A stretch of 64,000 bases of DNA from Gaiellasilicea sp037720595 (GTDB lineage Bacteria; Actinomycetota; Thermoleophilia; Gaiellales; Gaiellaceae): contig JBBJLW010000004.1 of assembly GCA_037720595.1 (NCBI GenBank), forward strand, positions 1 to 64,000. Direction: 5' to 3'. Both the position numbers and the translations under genes were made by a program. Below are positions 57,368 to 64,000 of this stretch, piece by piece. Position 1 is the first letter of the stretch; the number at the start of each line of letters is the position of its first letter. A model generated the notes under the pieces. That model ran no database searches, was not told where the DNA came from, and worked only from the letters and a program-made list of their open reading frames with translations.

Positions 57368-58876
57368 CTAGACGCCGAGCTCGTGGAGCAACGGACGCGT
57401 ATCGAGCGGATCGGCCCCGATCCGGGCCGCGATCTCCTCGCTCGTCGGGCGCGTCCCCTCGCGGAAGAGCTCGCGCAGCCGCTCCCCCGTCTCGGCCCGG
57501 CGCCACCAGTCCTCGCCGATCTCGGCGATCAGATGCTGCCGGAGCTGGGCCGAGCGGATCCAGGCGCGCAGGTAGTCGGCCGAGTAGAACCCCGAGTCCA
57601 TGTCCGAGAGGAAGTTCTCGGATGGGTAGTGGATTCCGGTCGCCGCCGTGAGGCGCTCCGAGTAGCCGGTCGAGGTGCCGCCGTCCTCGAGGAAGCGCCC
57701 CCAAAAATCGAGCTCGAACTGCAGCTTGGCCGTGTAGCGGCGGAAGAGAAGCGCCTCGAGGAACGTCGTCGCCTCGGCGTTCTCCAGCGCCTGCTCGTCG
57801 GAGAGCTCGAAGTGCTCGGCGTGCCAGCCCGGCTCGCGCGAGATCGCCTCGACGATGTAGGAGTAGATCTCGGTCAGCGCGTGGTCGCGGGAGATCTTGC
57901 GGAAGATGTAGGGCAGCTCCGGATCGCAGCCTGCGTAGTGGAGCGCGTGCCCGGCCTCGTGGAGGAACGCCTGGTAGTCGTGCAGCCCGCCCTGAGCGCG
58001 CGTGATCAGGTGGACGAGGTTCGGCGGATCCGAGGCGATCACGCACGCGCGCGGGGATTTCTGCGGCCGGTCGTCGAGGTCGAGGCGGATGCCGGCAATC
58101 GACTGGATCTCGAATCCGAGCCGCCGCAAGGTGGCGACGCACACCTCGACGGAGCGCTCCTTCGTGTAGGTGGACTCGAGCGGCGAGAGCCGGCGGAGAT
58201 AACTCGTGTGGTTCGAGGTCGGAACGGCCTCGCGCTCCGGCCCGAGCAGCTTCTCGAACCAGCGCTCGCGGAGCGCGTCGTAGGAGCTCGTGGACCTCTT
58301 GCTTGCGGCGTCGAGCGCGCGCTCGAGCTCCTGCAGGGAAATTCCCTTCTCCTCGTTCGAGCGCTCGATCGCGTCGGTGACGCCGGAGAGCTCCGCCTCG
58401 AGCCTGTCGCCCGCCGTGAGCAACTCGCGCCGGCCGCCGTTGAAGTGGGCGTTCTCGTCGTTGTGCAGCGCTCCAAGCTCGTCACGATCACGGTAATCGG
58501 GCAGGACGGCGAGGCGCGCCTGGGCAGTGCGAAGCGGCAGCTCCTCGCCGCGCCAGGTGAGGCGCGCAGCGAGGATCGCGTTCTCAAGCTCGTCCTCTCG
58601 CGCGGCGAGCTCGGCCGCGACGATCCCGGATTCGCACGTCTTGCGCAGCCGGTAGCGCCGCTCGCGCTCGCTGCTCGGGGCGGCTTCCTCTGCGTCGCGC
58701 AGCGCCTCGAGCTGGCTCTGCGAGAAGAGGTCGCGGTATCGCTCGACGATCGCGGCTTGGTCGGAGGTCTCCTTCTCGCCGACGCGAACCGCGCGTGCTT
58801 CCTCGGAACGCTCGAAGAGATACCTCGCCAGGCGCTCTTCGAAGGCGTTCGGGGATCGAACCGCAGCCGTACTCAC
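57368..58876 (-). CDS. M3-like zinc metallopeptidase (HExxH)
   Basis: 502 aa. Zinc motif HEAGHALHYAG near 307 and the third-ligand helix LTEIYSYIVEAISREPGWHA about 25 residues on place it among gluzincin oligopeptidases related to M3/carboxypeptidase Taq. The N-terminal ~280 residues are helical and highly charged, as in closed-clam oligopeptidases. No signal peptide, so it should trim cytoplasmic peptides. Start ATG 58876; monocistronic-looking, 10 bp after the response-regulator stop. Confidence 0.85.
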   Translation of the reverse strand: MSTAAVRSPNAFEERLARYLFERSEEARAVRVGEKETSDQAAIVERYRDLFSQSQLEALRDAEEAAPSSERERRYRLRKTCESGIVAAELAAREDELENAILAARLTWRGEELPLRTAQARLAVLPDYRDRDELGALHNDENAHFNGGRRELLTAGDRLEAELSGVTDAIERSNEEKGISLQELERALDAASKRSTSSYDALRERWFEKLLGPEREAVPTSNHTSYLRRLSPLESTYTKERSVEVCVATLRRLGFEIQSIAGIRLDLDDRPQKSPRACVIASDPPNLVHLITRAQGGLHDYQAFLHEAGHALHYAGCDPELPYIFRKISRDHALTEIYSYIVEAISREPGWHAEHFELSDEQALENAEATTFLEALLFRRYTAKLQFELDFWGRFLEDGGTSTGYSERLTAATGIHYPSENFLSDMDSGFYSADYLRAWIRSAQLRQHLIAEIGEDWWRRAETGERLRELFREGTRPTSEEIAARIGADPLDTRPLLHELGV

Positions 58877-58886
58877 GTTCTCGAAC

Positions 58887-59249
58887 CTATCGGACGGCTT
58901 CGTCCGAAACCGCGGCCACGAGCTCGTGGAGCGCGAACGGCTTGCCGAGCACCCCGGACACTCGCGCGCGCACGGCCGGCGAGATCTCGCTCGTGCCGGA
59001 GAGCATCACGATCCGTAACGGCAGCTCGAGTCCTTCGACGTCGTCGAGGAGGTCGACCCCGTTGTCCGGGCCAACGTGCACGTCGAGCAGGATCACGTCG
59101 ACGGGCTCGGCGGCGAGGAGCTCGCGTGCGGCCGCGACCGATCCCGCCTCCAGCACGCGGTGCCCCTCGAGTTCGAGGTTGACCCGACACAGAAGGCGAA
59201 GAGACGGCTCGTCGTCGACGACGAGCACCGCGCGCCGCTCGCGGTTCAT
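58887..59249 (-). CDS. Single-domain response regulator
   Basis: 120 aa from ATG 59249, one receiver domain. Acidic pocket VVDDE (about 10-14), phosphorylation Asp56 (VILLDVHVG), Ser/Thr in VMLSGTSE and Lys in GVLGKPFAL. No output domain, so it works through protein contacts. No histidine kinase is encoded nearby. Confidence 0.9.
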   Translation of the reverse strand: MNRERRAVLVVDDEPSLRLLCRVNLELEGHRVLEAGSVAAARELLAAEPVDVILLDVHVGPDNGVDLLDDVEGLELPLRIVMLSGTSEISPAVRARVSGVLGKPFALHELVAAVSDEAVR

Positions 59250-59324
59250 CGCGCCCGAGTGTAGACGCAGCTCTCGCGCCGTCGCGGCTGTGAACCCGGT
59301 TCGCAAGGGGGTAGACTCGCGCGC

Positions 59325-59870
59325 GTGAGACCGCTCGCCGGATGGGGCAGCGCCACGAGTTCCGAGCGGGCACTCGACCGGCTGCGCTGCGATCTCCAGC
59401 CGACTCTCCTGGCGCTCGACCGCGCCGCGGCCGACCCGGAGGCGCTCGACGAGCTCGCCGACGACTTGCCGGCGCTCCAGTACGCGCTCCACGCCGCGGC
59501 GGAGCAGGCGCTCGATTCGCCGAGCGACCGCGCGGCCTCCGGCGCGCTCGATGCCGCACGCGCAGCTGCGGGCGAGGAGACAGCGGACGTCGCCGAGACG
59601 CTCGCTGACGCCGGTGCGGATGCGGTCGCGCCGCTTTTGTGGGAGTGGCGGGCCGCGCTCTTCGGCGTCCGGCTGGCGCTGCTCCGGCTCGAGGAGGGCG
59701 GCACGGAAAAGGCACCACCCCCGCTCCCGGCCGCGACCGTGCCGCCGCTCCTGCTGCTCGGTTTCGGCGTCGCACTCGTCCTCGGCGGCGCGCTCGCGGA
59801 CACGTGGCCACTCTGGATTCTCGGGCTGGCGCTCGTGACGGCGAGTACCGGGCTTTCGCAGCGCCCGTAA
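59325..59870 (+). CDS. Hypothetical protein with C-terminal membrane helices
   Basis: 181 aa from GTG 59325. Residues 1-125 are helical and acidic (DPEALDELADDLPALQYALH); two hydrophobic segments close the protein (about 136-154 VPPLLLLGFGVALVLGGAL and 159-172). Family not recognised. Its stop codon falls in the first of two identical palindromes. Confidence 0.65.
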   Translation: MRPLAGWGSATSSERALDRLRCDLQPTLLALDRAAADPEALDELADDLPALQYALHAAAEQALDSPSDRAASGALDAARAAAGEETADVAETLADAGADAVAPLLWEWRAALFGVRLALLRLEEGGTEKAPPPLPAATVPPLLLLGFGVALVLGGALADTWPLWILGLALVTASTGLSQRP

Positions 59871-59900
59871 CGGGCTGCTTTCTCGGCGCCCGTAACGGGC
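59863..59900. repeat. Tandem copies of a 13-bp palindrome
   Basis: GCCCGTAACGGGC at 59863-59875 and 59888-59900, 25 bp apart. The first includes the TAA stop of the preceding gene. It may be a paired operator, or a weak terminator duplicated in tandem. Confidence 0.5.
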
Positions 59901-59953
59901 GACGCCTGAGCCGCGTTCCCCTTCTACAAGTGAGAAACGAGGATCCCCGAGAA

Positions 59954-60103
59954 GTGAACGACGAGCCACCCGACGAGCGCGACCGCCGACCGCAAGAATC
60001 GCTCCCGAGCGCAAGCTACCGCCGCCGCGCCTGGCGCGAGTTCCAGCGGGCGCTCGACCCGCTCGCGTCGGCTAAGCCGCTGCGGCGGCCGCCCCGCGCC
60101 TGA
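59954..60103 (+). CDS. Possible 49-aa basic protein
   Basis: GTG 59954 opens MNDEPPDERDRRPQESLPSA and YRRRAWREFQRALDPLASAK, ending at 60103 with a 32-bp overlap of the convergent gltX. Charged, no membrane segment. The evidence is only an open frame with reasonable codon use, so this is tentative. Confidence 0.35.
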   Translation: MNDEPPDERDRRPQESLPSASYRRRAWREFQRALDPLASAKPLRRPPRA

Positions 60104-61340
60104 GCCGGGCGACCGACTCCCCGCGACCGAGGAGCGCCAGGCTCTCGTACAGGCCCGGAGAGACTTTCGAGCCGGTCACCGCGACACGGATCGGTGCGAA
60201 TGCCTGCCGAGGCTTCAGCTCGAGGCGTTCACAAAGCGCCTTCAGCGCCGTCTCGATCGGCTCGGGCTCGAACGGCTCGAGCTGTTCGAGCGCGGCAGCC
60301 GCGGCCTCGAGGATGCGCCGATCGAGCAGGTCCGGATCCGGCTCGACCTCGTGGAACAGAAAGCCCGCGAAGGCGAGAAACTCGCCGAGCCGTCCGATCT
60401 TGTCCTGCACGAGCGGGGCGGCCTCGCGGATCCGCTCCTCCGGCCAATCGTTGCCCAGGGTCCGTAGATACTCGACGAGTGCGTCCGCATACTCGGCGGG
60501 CGGCAGCGCACGCAGGTAGACGCCGTTCAGCCAGTCGAGCTTGTCGTAGTCGAACGCAGCGGCGCTCTTGATCACACGATCGAGGTCGAACCGTTCGATT
60601 AGCTCGGCGCGGGACATGAGCGTGGTCTCGCCATCGGGCGCCCAGCCGAGCAGCGCGAGGAAGTTCAGCAGTGCAGGCGCGAGATATCCGGCCGCGCGGA
60701 GCTCGTCGACCCCGGTCGCGCGATGTCGCTTGGAGAGCTTCTTCCCGTCGGTAGCCAGCACGTTCGGGACGTGCGCGTAGACGGGGAGGTCGGCGCCGAC
60801 CGCCTGAATCAGGTTGATCTGCTTGGGCGTGTTCGAGATGTGGTCGTCGCCGCGGATCACGTGTGTGATCCCGTCCCAGACGTCCTCCATCGGCGACGCG
60901 AAGTTGTAGGTCGGCCGCCCGTCGGAGCGGACGAGCACGAGGTCCTCGAGCTCCTCATTCGGAAACTCGATCCGACCCTTGACGACATCGTCCCAGGCGG
61001 TAACGCCCTCGTCGGGCATCCGGTAGCGGATCGCTCCTTCGTCCTCGTAGGCCCTGTCCTCCGCGACGAGCCGCTGCGCAAGCTCTGCGCAGTCGTCGAT
61101 TCGATCGAGCTGGAACGTGGGTGGCCGATCCCAGTCGAGCCCGAGCCAGGCGAGCGAGTCGAGCGCGTGCTCGACGGCCCCCTGCACCTCGCGGCTCGTG
61201 TCCGTGTTCTCGATCCGGACGAGAAACTCGCCGCCAACGTGCCGTGCGAAGAGCCAGTTGAAGAGCGCTGTCCGGACCCCGCCGACGTGGAGCGCGCCGG
61301 TGGGACTCGGCGCCATGCGGACACGGACGGGGGCTGCCAT
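60072..61340 (-). CDS. gltX: Glutamyl-tRNA synthetase
   Basis: 422 aa. Class I signature APSPTGALHVGGVRTALFNW (HVGG as the HIGH-type motif, about 10-29) and KKLSKRHRATGV (KMSKS-type, about 205-216). The C-terminal anticodon-binding helices are shorter than in the ~470-490-aa enzymes. It charges tRNA-Glu such as the one at 35678; whether it also charges tRNA-Gln for amidation cannot be told here. It starts 17 bp from the divergent nfo gene. Confidence 0.93.
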   Translation of the reverse strand: MAAPVRVRMAPSPTGALHVGGVRTALFNWLFARHVGGEFLVRIENTDTSREVQGAVEHALDSLAWLGLDWDRPPTFQLDRIDDCAELAQRLVAEDRAYEDEGAIRYRMPDEGVTAWDDVVKGRIEFPNEELEDLVLVRSDGRPTYNFASPMEDVWDGITHVIRGDDHISNTPKQINLIQAVGADLPVYAHVPNVLATDGKKLSKRHRATGVDELRAAGYLAPALLNFLALLGWAPDGETTLMSRAELIERFDLDRVIKSAAAFDYDKLDWLNGVYLRALPPAEYADALVEYLRTLGNDWPEERIREAAPLVQDKIGRLGEFLAFAGFLFHEVEPDPDLLDRRILEAAAAALEQLEPFEPEPIETALKALCERLELKPRQAFAPIRVAVTGSKVSPGLYESLALLGRGESVARLRRGAAAAAA

Positions 61341-61357
61341 CCGGCTAGCCTAGCGAG

Positions 61358-62209
61358 GTGATCTTCGGCGCCCACTGCTCGGGCGGTGTCAAGGGTGCCC
61401 TCGAGAACGCTGTCGAGATCGGCGCCGACGCCGTTCAACTCTTCGCCCAGAGTCCGCGGATGTGGCGCTTTCCGGAGCACGATCCGGCGGTGCTCGAGCG
61501 GTTCCGCGAGCGGCGTGAGGCCGCCGGGATCGGGAGCACGCTCGTGCACGCCCTCTATCTCTGCAACCTCGCCGCGCCGGATCCCGCGATCTACTCCAAG
61601 TCGGTGCAGACGATGCGCTCGACGATGCGGGCCTCGTGCGCGATCGGCGCCGACGGAGTTGTCTTCCACGTCGGCTCCCACCTCGGAACGGGATTCGAGG
61701 CGGGGCTCGAGCGCGTCGTGCCCGCGCTCCGCCAGGTGCTCGAGCTCTGCTCCGACACGACGTGGCTGCTGCTCGAGAACTCGGCGGGCGCCGGCGGCAC
61801 GATCGGGCGATCGCTCGAGGAGCTGGCGGCGCTCGTCGACGCGCTCGATCGCCATCCACGACTCGGCGTCTGCCTCGACACGTGTCACCTTTACGTCTCC
61901 GGCATCGACGTCACCGACCGGGACGTGCTGGACGCGACGCTCGCCGAGCTTGACCGGACGATTGGCTTCGACCGCCTCCGCGCGCTGCACGTCAACGACG
62001 CCGCGACGCCGCTCGGGTCGAACCGCGATCGGCACTCGAACGTGCTCGAGGGCGAGCTCGGCGAAGAGCTCGGCGTCTTTCTCTCACACCCGTCGCTCCA
62101 GGGCCTTCCGGCCGTGATGGAGACCCCGGGTCCGGACAAGCACGGACCGGACGCGGCGGAGCTGAAGAAGGTCCGAGACCTGCACGCCCGCTGGCTCGCC
62201 CACGGATAG
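61358..62209 (+). CDS. nfo: Deoxyribonuclease IV (AP endonuclease)
   Basis: 283 aa from GTG 61358. TIM-barrel AP endonuclease family 2 with three zinc sites: VVFHVGSHLGTG (about 101-112), LLLENSAGAGGTIG (about 131-144), GVCLDTCHLYVSG (about 170-182), ALHVNDAATPLGSNRDRH (about 207-224) and a final VMETPG. It cuts DNA at abasic sites in base-excision repair, which fits with the DNA glycosylase at 7579. Confidence 0.94.
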   Translation: MIFGAHCSGGVKGALENAVEIGADAVQLFAQSPRMWRFPEHDPAVLERFRERREAAGIGSTLVHALYLCNLAAPDPAIYSKSVQTMRSTMRASCAIGADGVVFHVGSHLGTGFEAGLERVVPALRQVLELCSDTTWLLLENSAGAGGTIGRSLEELAALVDALDRHPRLGVCLDTCHLYVSGIDVTDRDVLDATLAELDRTIGFDRLRALHVNDAATPLGSNRDRHSNVLEGELGEELGVFLSHPSLQGLPAVMETPGPDKHGPDAAELKKVRDLHARWLAHG

Positions 62210-62212
62210 CGG

Positions 62213-62557
62213 CTACGGGTCGTCGGCCGGAGGCTTGTGTTGTTGCAACACAAGCCTTTCCTTCGCCCGCGCGCGCTCGAGCCGCTCGAACGCCTGCGGG
62301 ATTCGGACGACGTAGGCCGAGCCGATCGAGAGCACCGCGTCAGCCGCTGCCCGCCTCGCGGCATTTCGCGCCTCACGGCGAGCTCGCTCGGCGCCTGCAA
62401 GCCTGCGGACGACGTGGTAGCCGGGACGCCGCAAGCCCAGCTTCCAGGCGGCTTCCCCTACCGCACGCCACGTCTCGGCCAGCGAGACGTCGTCGCGATC
62501 GAGCGCGACGACGAGATCGCGAATCCTCCGATCGTTGCGAGTGAGCGAAAAGCGCAC
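62213..62557 (-). CDS. Hypothetical basic protein flanked by palindromes
   Basis: 114 aa, helical and rich in Arg/Ala (REARNAARRAAADAVLSIGS). A short segment MRFSLTRNDRRIRDLVVALD at the N-terminus suggests DNA or RNA contact, but no family is recognised. Its last codons (VLQQHKPP) are encoded by a palindrome whose inverted copy lies 65 bp before the gene, so the C-terminus may come from inserted repeat DNA. Confidence 0.55.
   Translation of the reverse strand: MRFSLTRNDRRIRDLVVALDRDDVSLAETWRAVGEAAWKLGLRRPGYHVVRRLAGAERARREARNAARRAAADAVLSIGSAYVVRIPQAFERLERARAKERLVLQQHKPPADDP
62231..62257. repeat. Palindromic repeat, copy A
   Basis: 12-bp arms AGGCTTGTGTTG (62231-62242) and CAACACAAGCCT (62246-62257) with loop TTG. 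An inverted copy of the core is at 62622-62644. Confidence 0.7.
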
Positions 62558-62621
62558 GAGACCAGGATCGCGACACCGGCTTTCTCGTTTGTCACAACTC
62601 CGTGCCGAAAGGCGGAAGAAC

Positions 62622-62644
62622 GCTTGTGTTGCAACAACACAAGC
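62622..62644. repeat. Palindromic repeat, copy B
   Basis: 10-bp arms GCTTGTGTTG (62622-62631) and CAACACAAGC (62635-62644) with loop CAA, the reverse of copy A's loop. The two copies bracket the 114-aa gene. Confidence 0.7.
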
Positions 62645-62681
62645 TCGCTCGGCGCTGCCTTCCCCGACGGCTGTGGCCAGG

Positions 62682-63140
62682 TCAGGAGCCGGGCGTTATC
62701 TGCGCGAAGACGCGGAAGCTCGGGCGGCCGCTCGGGAGCTCCTGGAACTCCGGGTTGCGGCAGCCGAGCTCGTCGCCGCGGGACTCGTAGCACGGCGCCA
62801 CCTCGACCTTGCACATCGGCAGCGGCGACCGCGCAGCCCGAACCGCCCCGAACCCGTCGCTCCGAGCCTCGGCCGCGCGCAGGAGGTCGAGATCGATCTC
62901 GACGCCGTAGACCTTTTGCATGCAACCCATGTACGTATGGCCCCAGGCCTCGTAGGCGTAGACGAAGGGGCAGGATCGCTCGAGGCAGGCCCCGGGGTAG
63001 ACGACCTTGTCGCAGTGAACCTCGCAGCGGCGGCACTCCAACTCGTCCTGAGGACGGAGCGGGAGCTCGACCGGGGCCTGCAATGACTTTGCCACACCCG
63101 GATTGTGGGCGTGCCGGCGATCCGCCGCAAGACTTGACAT
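62682..63140 (-). CDS. Cys-rich putative metal-binding protein
   Basis: 152 aa from ATG 63140; GTG 63092 (MAKSLQAP) is an alternative start. Nine Cys: ECRRCEVHCDKVVYPGAC, LERSCPFVYAYEAWGHTYMG, then MGC, PMC, APC and LGC. The CxxCxxxC opening plus later Cys suggest an iron-sulphur or zinc centre. No signal peptide. The family is unknown to me. It is divergent from the exchanger gene, with TTGACA at 63134-63139 as a possible -35 for the latter. Confidence 0.65.
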   Translation of the reverse strand: MSSLAADRRHAHNPGVAKSLQAPVELPLRPQDELECRRCEVHCDKVVYPGACLERSCPFVYAYEAWGHTYMGCMQKVYGVEIDLDLLRAAEARSDGFGAVRAARSPLPMCKVEVAPCYESRGDELGCRNPEFQELPSGRPSFRVFAQITPGS

Positions 63141-63217
63141 TTCGGTGATTTTCAGGCAGTCGCGGCGACAGAGCAGAACTGTCCGGCAGCCGCTTCCAGG
63201 TCGTTAGGGTGCGGACG

Positions 63218-64000
63218 ATGGTCCGCCGCCTCCTCTTCGCCTCCGTCGGCCTCGCGCCGCTCGTGGTTCTCATCCACTACGTCTTCCACCCGGCCGAGAC
63301 GATCGAGTTCGTGCTCGCCGCCGCCGCCCTCGTGCCTCTCGCCTGGCTGATCGGGGAGGCGACGGAGCATGCGGCCGAGCACACCGGACCCGGGATCGGC
63401 GGTTTCCTTAACGCCACCTTCGGCAACGCGCCGGAGCTGATCATCGCCTTGCTCGCGGTGAACCAGGGCCTGACCGAGGTGGTGCGCGGCTCGCTGAGCG
63501 GCTCGGTGATCGGCAACCTGCTGCTCGTGCTCGGCTTCTCGCTCCTCTTCGGCGGGCGCGGCGAGATCGACCGGCAGTCGAGCTTCCTCGCGCTCGGCCT
63601 GGTGGCGTTCTCGACGCTGCTCTTCCTCGTGGTCGCGATTCCGGGCTGGGACGGAGATCCCGAGCGCAGCTCGCTCGCCGATCTCTCGATCCCCGTCTCG
63701 ATCGCGTTGCTGATCGCCTATCTCGGGCTCACCTTCTACTCGCTGCGCCGGCACGCGGCGCTGCACATCGCGAGCGACGAGGAGATCAAGGGTTGGTCGT
63801 TCCGGTTCGCTCTCGCCGTCCTTGCCGCCGCCACGGTCGTAACCGCATTCGTCGCCGAGATCCTCGTCGGCACGCTCGAGGTGTTCGCGGAGAAGGCCGG
63901 GCTTTCGGAGTTCTTCGTTGCGGCGGTGATCGTGGCGATCGTCGGCAACGCGGCCGAGCACGGCGGCGCGGTCGTCGTCGCCGCGCGGGGCAAGATCAAG
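63218..64000 (+). CDS. Calcium/cation:proton exchanger (CaCA family), cut by right window edge
   Basis: ATG 63218 opens a frame that stays open to the end of the window (261 codons seen of a usual ~350-400). Alpha-repeat 1 is visible in LIGEATEHAAEHTGPGIGGF and LNATFGNAPELIIALLAV (about 42-80). The start of repeat 2 is near the edge (AAVIVAIVGNAAEHGGAVVV). These GNA(P/A)E motifs bind the cation. It exports Ca2+ (or Na+) in exchange for protons at the membrane. Confidence 0.9.
   Translation, partial: MVRRLLFASVGLAPLVVLIHYVFHPAETIEFVLAAAALVPLAWLIGEATEHAAEHTGPGIGGFLNATFGNAPELIIALLAVNQGLTEVVRGSLSGSVIGNLLLVLGFSLLFGGRGEIDRQSSFLALGLVAFSTLLFLVVAIPGWDGDPERSSLADLSIPVSIALLIAYLGLTFYSLRRHAALHIASDEEIKGWSFRFALAVLAAATVVTAFVAEILVGTLEVFAEKAGLSEFFVAAVIVAIVGNAAEHGGAVVVAARGKIK

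Overview
The window is G+C-rich chromosomal DNA with short intergenic gaps, many GTG and TTG starts and long runs of 4-base stop/start overlaps (ATGA, GTGA, TTGA). The mix of genes (RDD/SpoIIM/DUF58/MoxR/DUF4129 block, actinobacterial-type Asp23 locus, HUH-type plasmid Rep remnant, VTLCHKG secreted protein) points to a high-GC actinobacterium. The class Thermoleophilia is my best guess, but no rRNA gene is present to prove it.

Region by region: 1-0.9 kb holds the start of a secreted repeat protein and a 154-bp inverted-repeat element that recurs at 45.2 kb. 0.9-7 kb is a histidine-utilisation cluster on the minus strand (ftcD, a BON protein, hutH, a small membrane protein, hutU, hutI); a cyclodeaminase-like protein lies far away, at 32.6 kb. 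7-12 kb has a methyltransferase, a uracil-DNA glycosylase, a heterodimeric ABC exporter and an SRPBCC protein. 12.2-18.8 kb is a lipid-modification locus: a desaturase divergent from a six-gene operon (FAD oxidoreductase, DUF1365, cyclopropane synthase, acyltransferase, DUF1295, second CFA-like methyltransferase). 18.8-26 kb is a membrane/MoxR block. 26-31.2 kb has an HD-like protein, tRNA-Gln, two cyclic-nucleotide-domain proteins and a decayed TPR regulator.

31.2-34 kb is an unusual minus-strand operon: ECF sigma factor, 85-aa protein, cyclodeaminase-like protein with an apparent CTG start, cytoplasmic subtilase and GAF protein. After a GST and a nitroreductase comes tRNA-Glu (35.7 kb), the site of integration of a small plasmid-like element. 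The 3' end of the tRNA is repeated exactly at 38.43 kb and degenerately at 39.84 kb. Between the copies are a secreted Ig-like gene, a broken rolling-circle Rep, an integrase tail and an intact Xre/RES toxin-antitoxin pair; transposase scraps follow up to 40.7 kb.

40.8-44.2 kb is a second sigma-factor operon with a putative zinc anti-sigma/Asp23 fusion, further Asp23 proteins and membrane partners. 44.4-48.3 kb has envelope genes (LspA-like protein, L,D-transpeptidase, O-antigen-ligase-like protein). 48.4-57.3 kb is one long minus-strand unit joining a branched-chain-type (Liv) ABC uptake system to an alpha/beta hydrolase, acyl-CoA synthetase, TetR regulator, KASIII-like enzyme and MaoC hydratase. 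This looks like uptake and CoA-dependent handling of a carboxylic acid. The right end has a metallopeptidase, a response regulator, gltX, endonuclease IV, a Cys-rich protein and the start of a cation/proton exchanger.

All functional calls are from reading the translated sequence and known family motifs; no database search was run.
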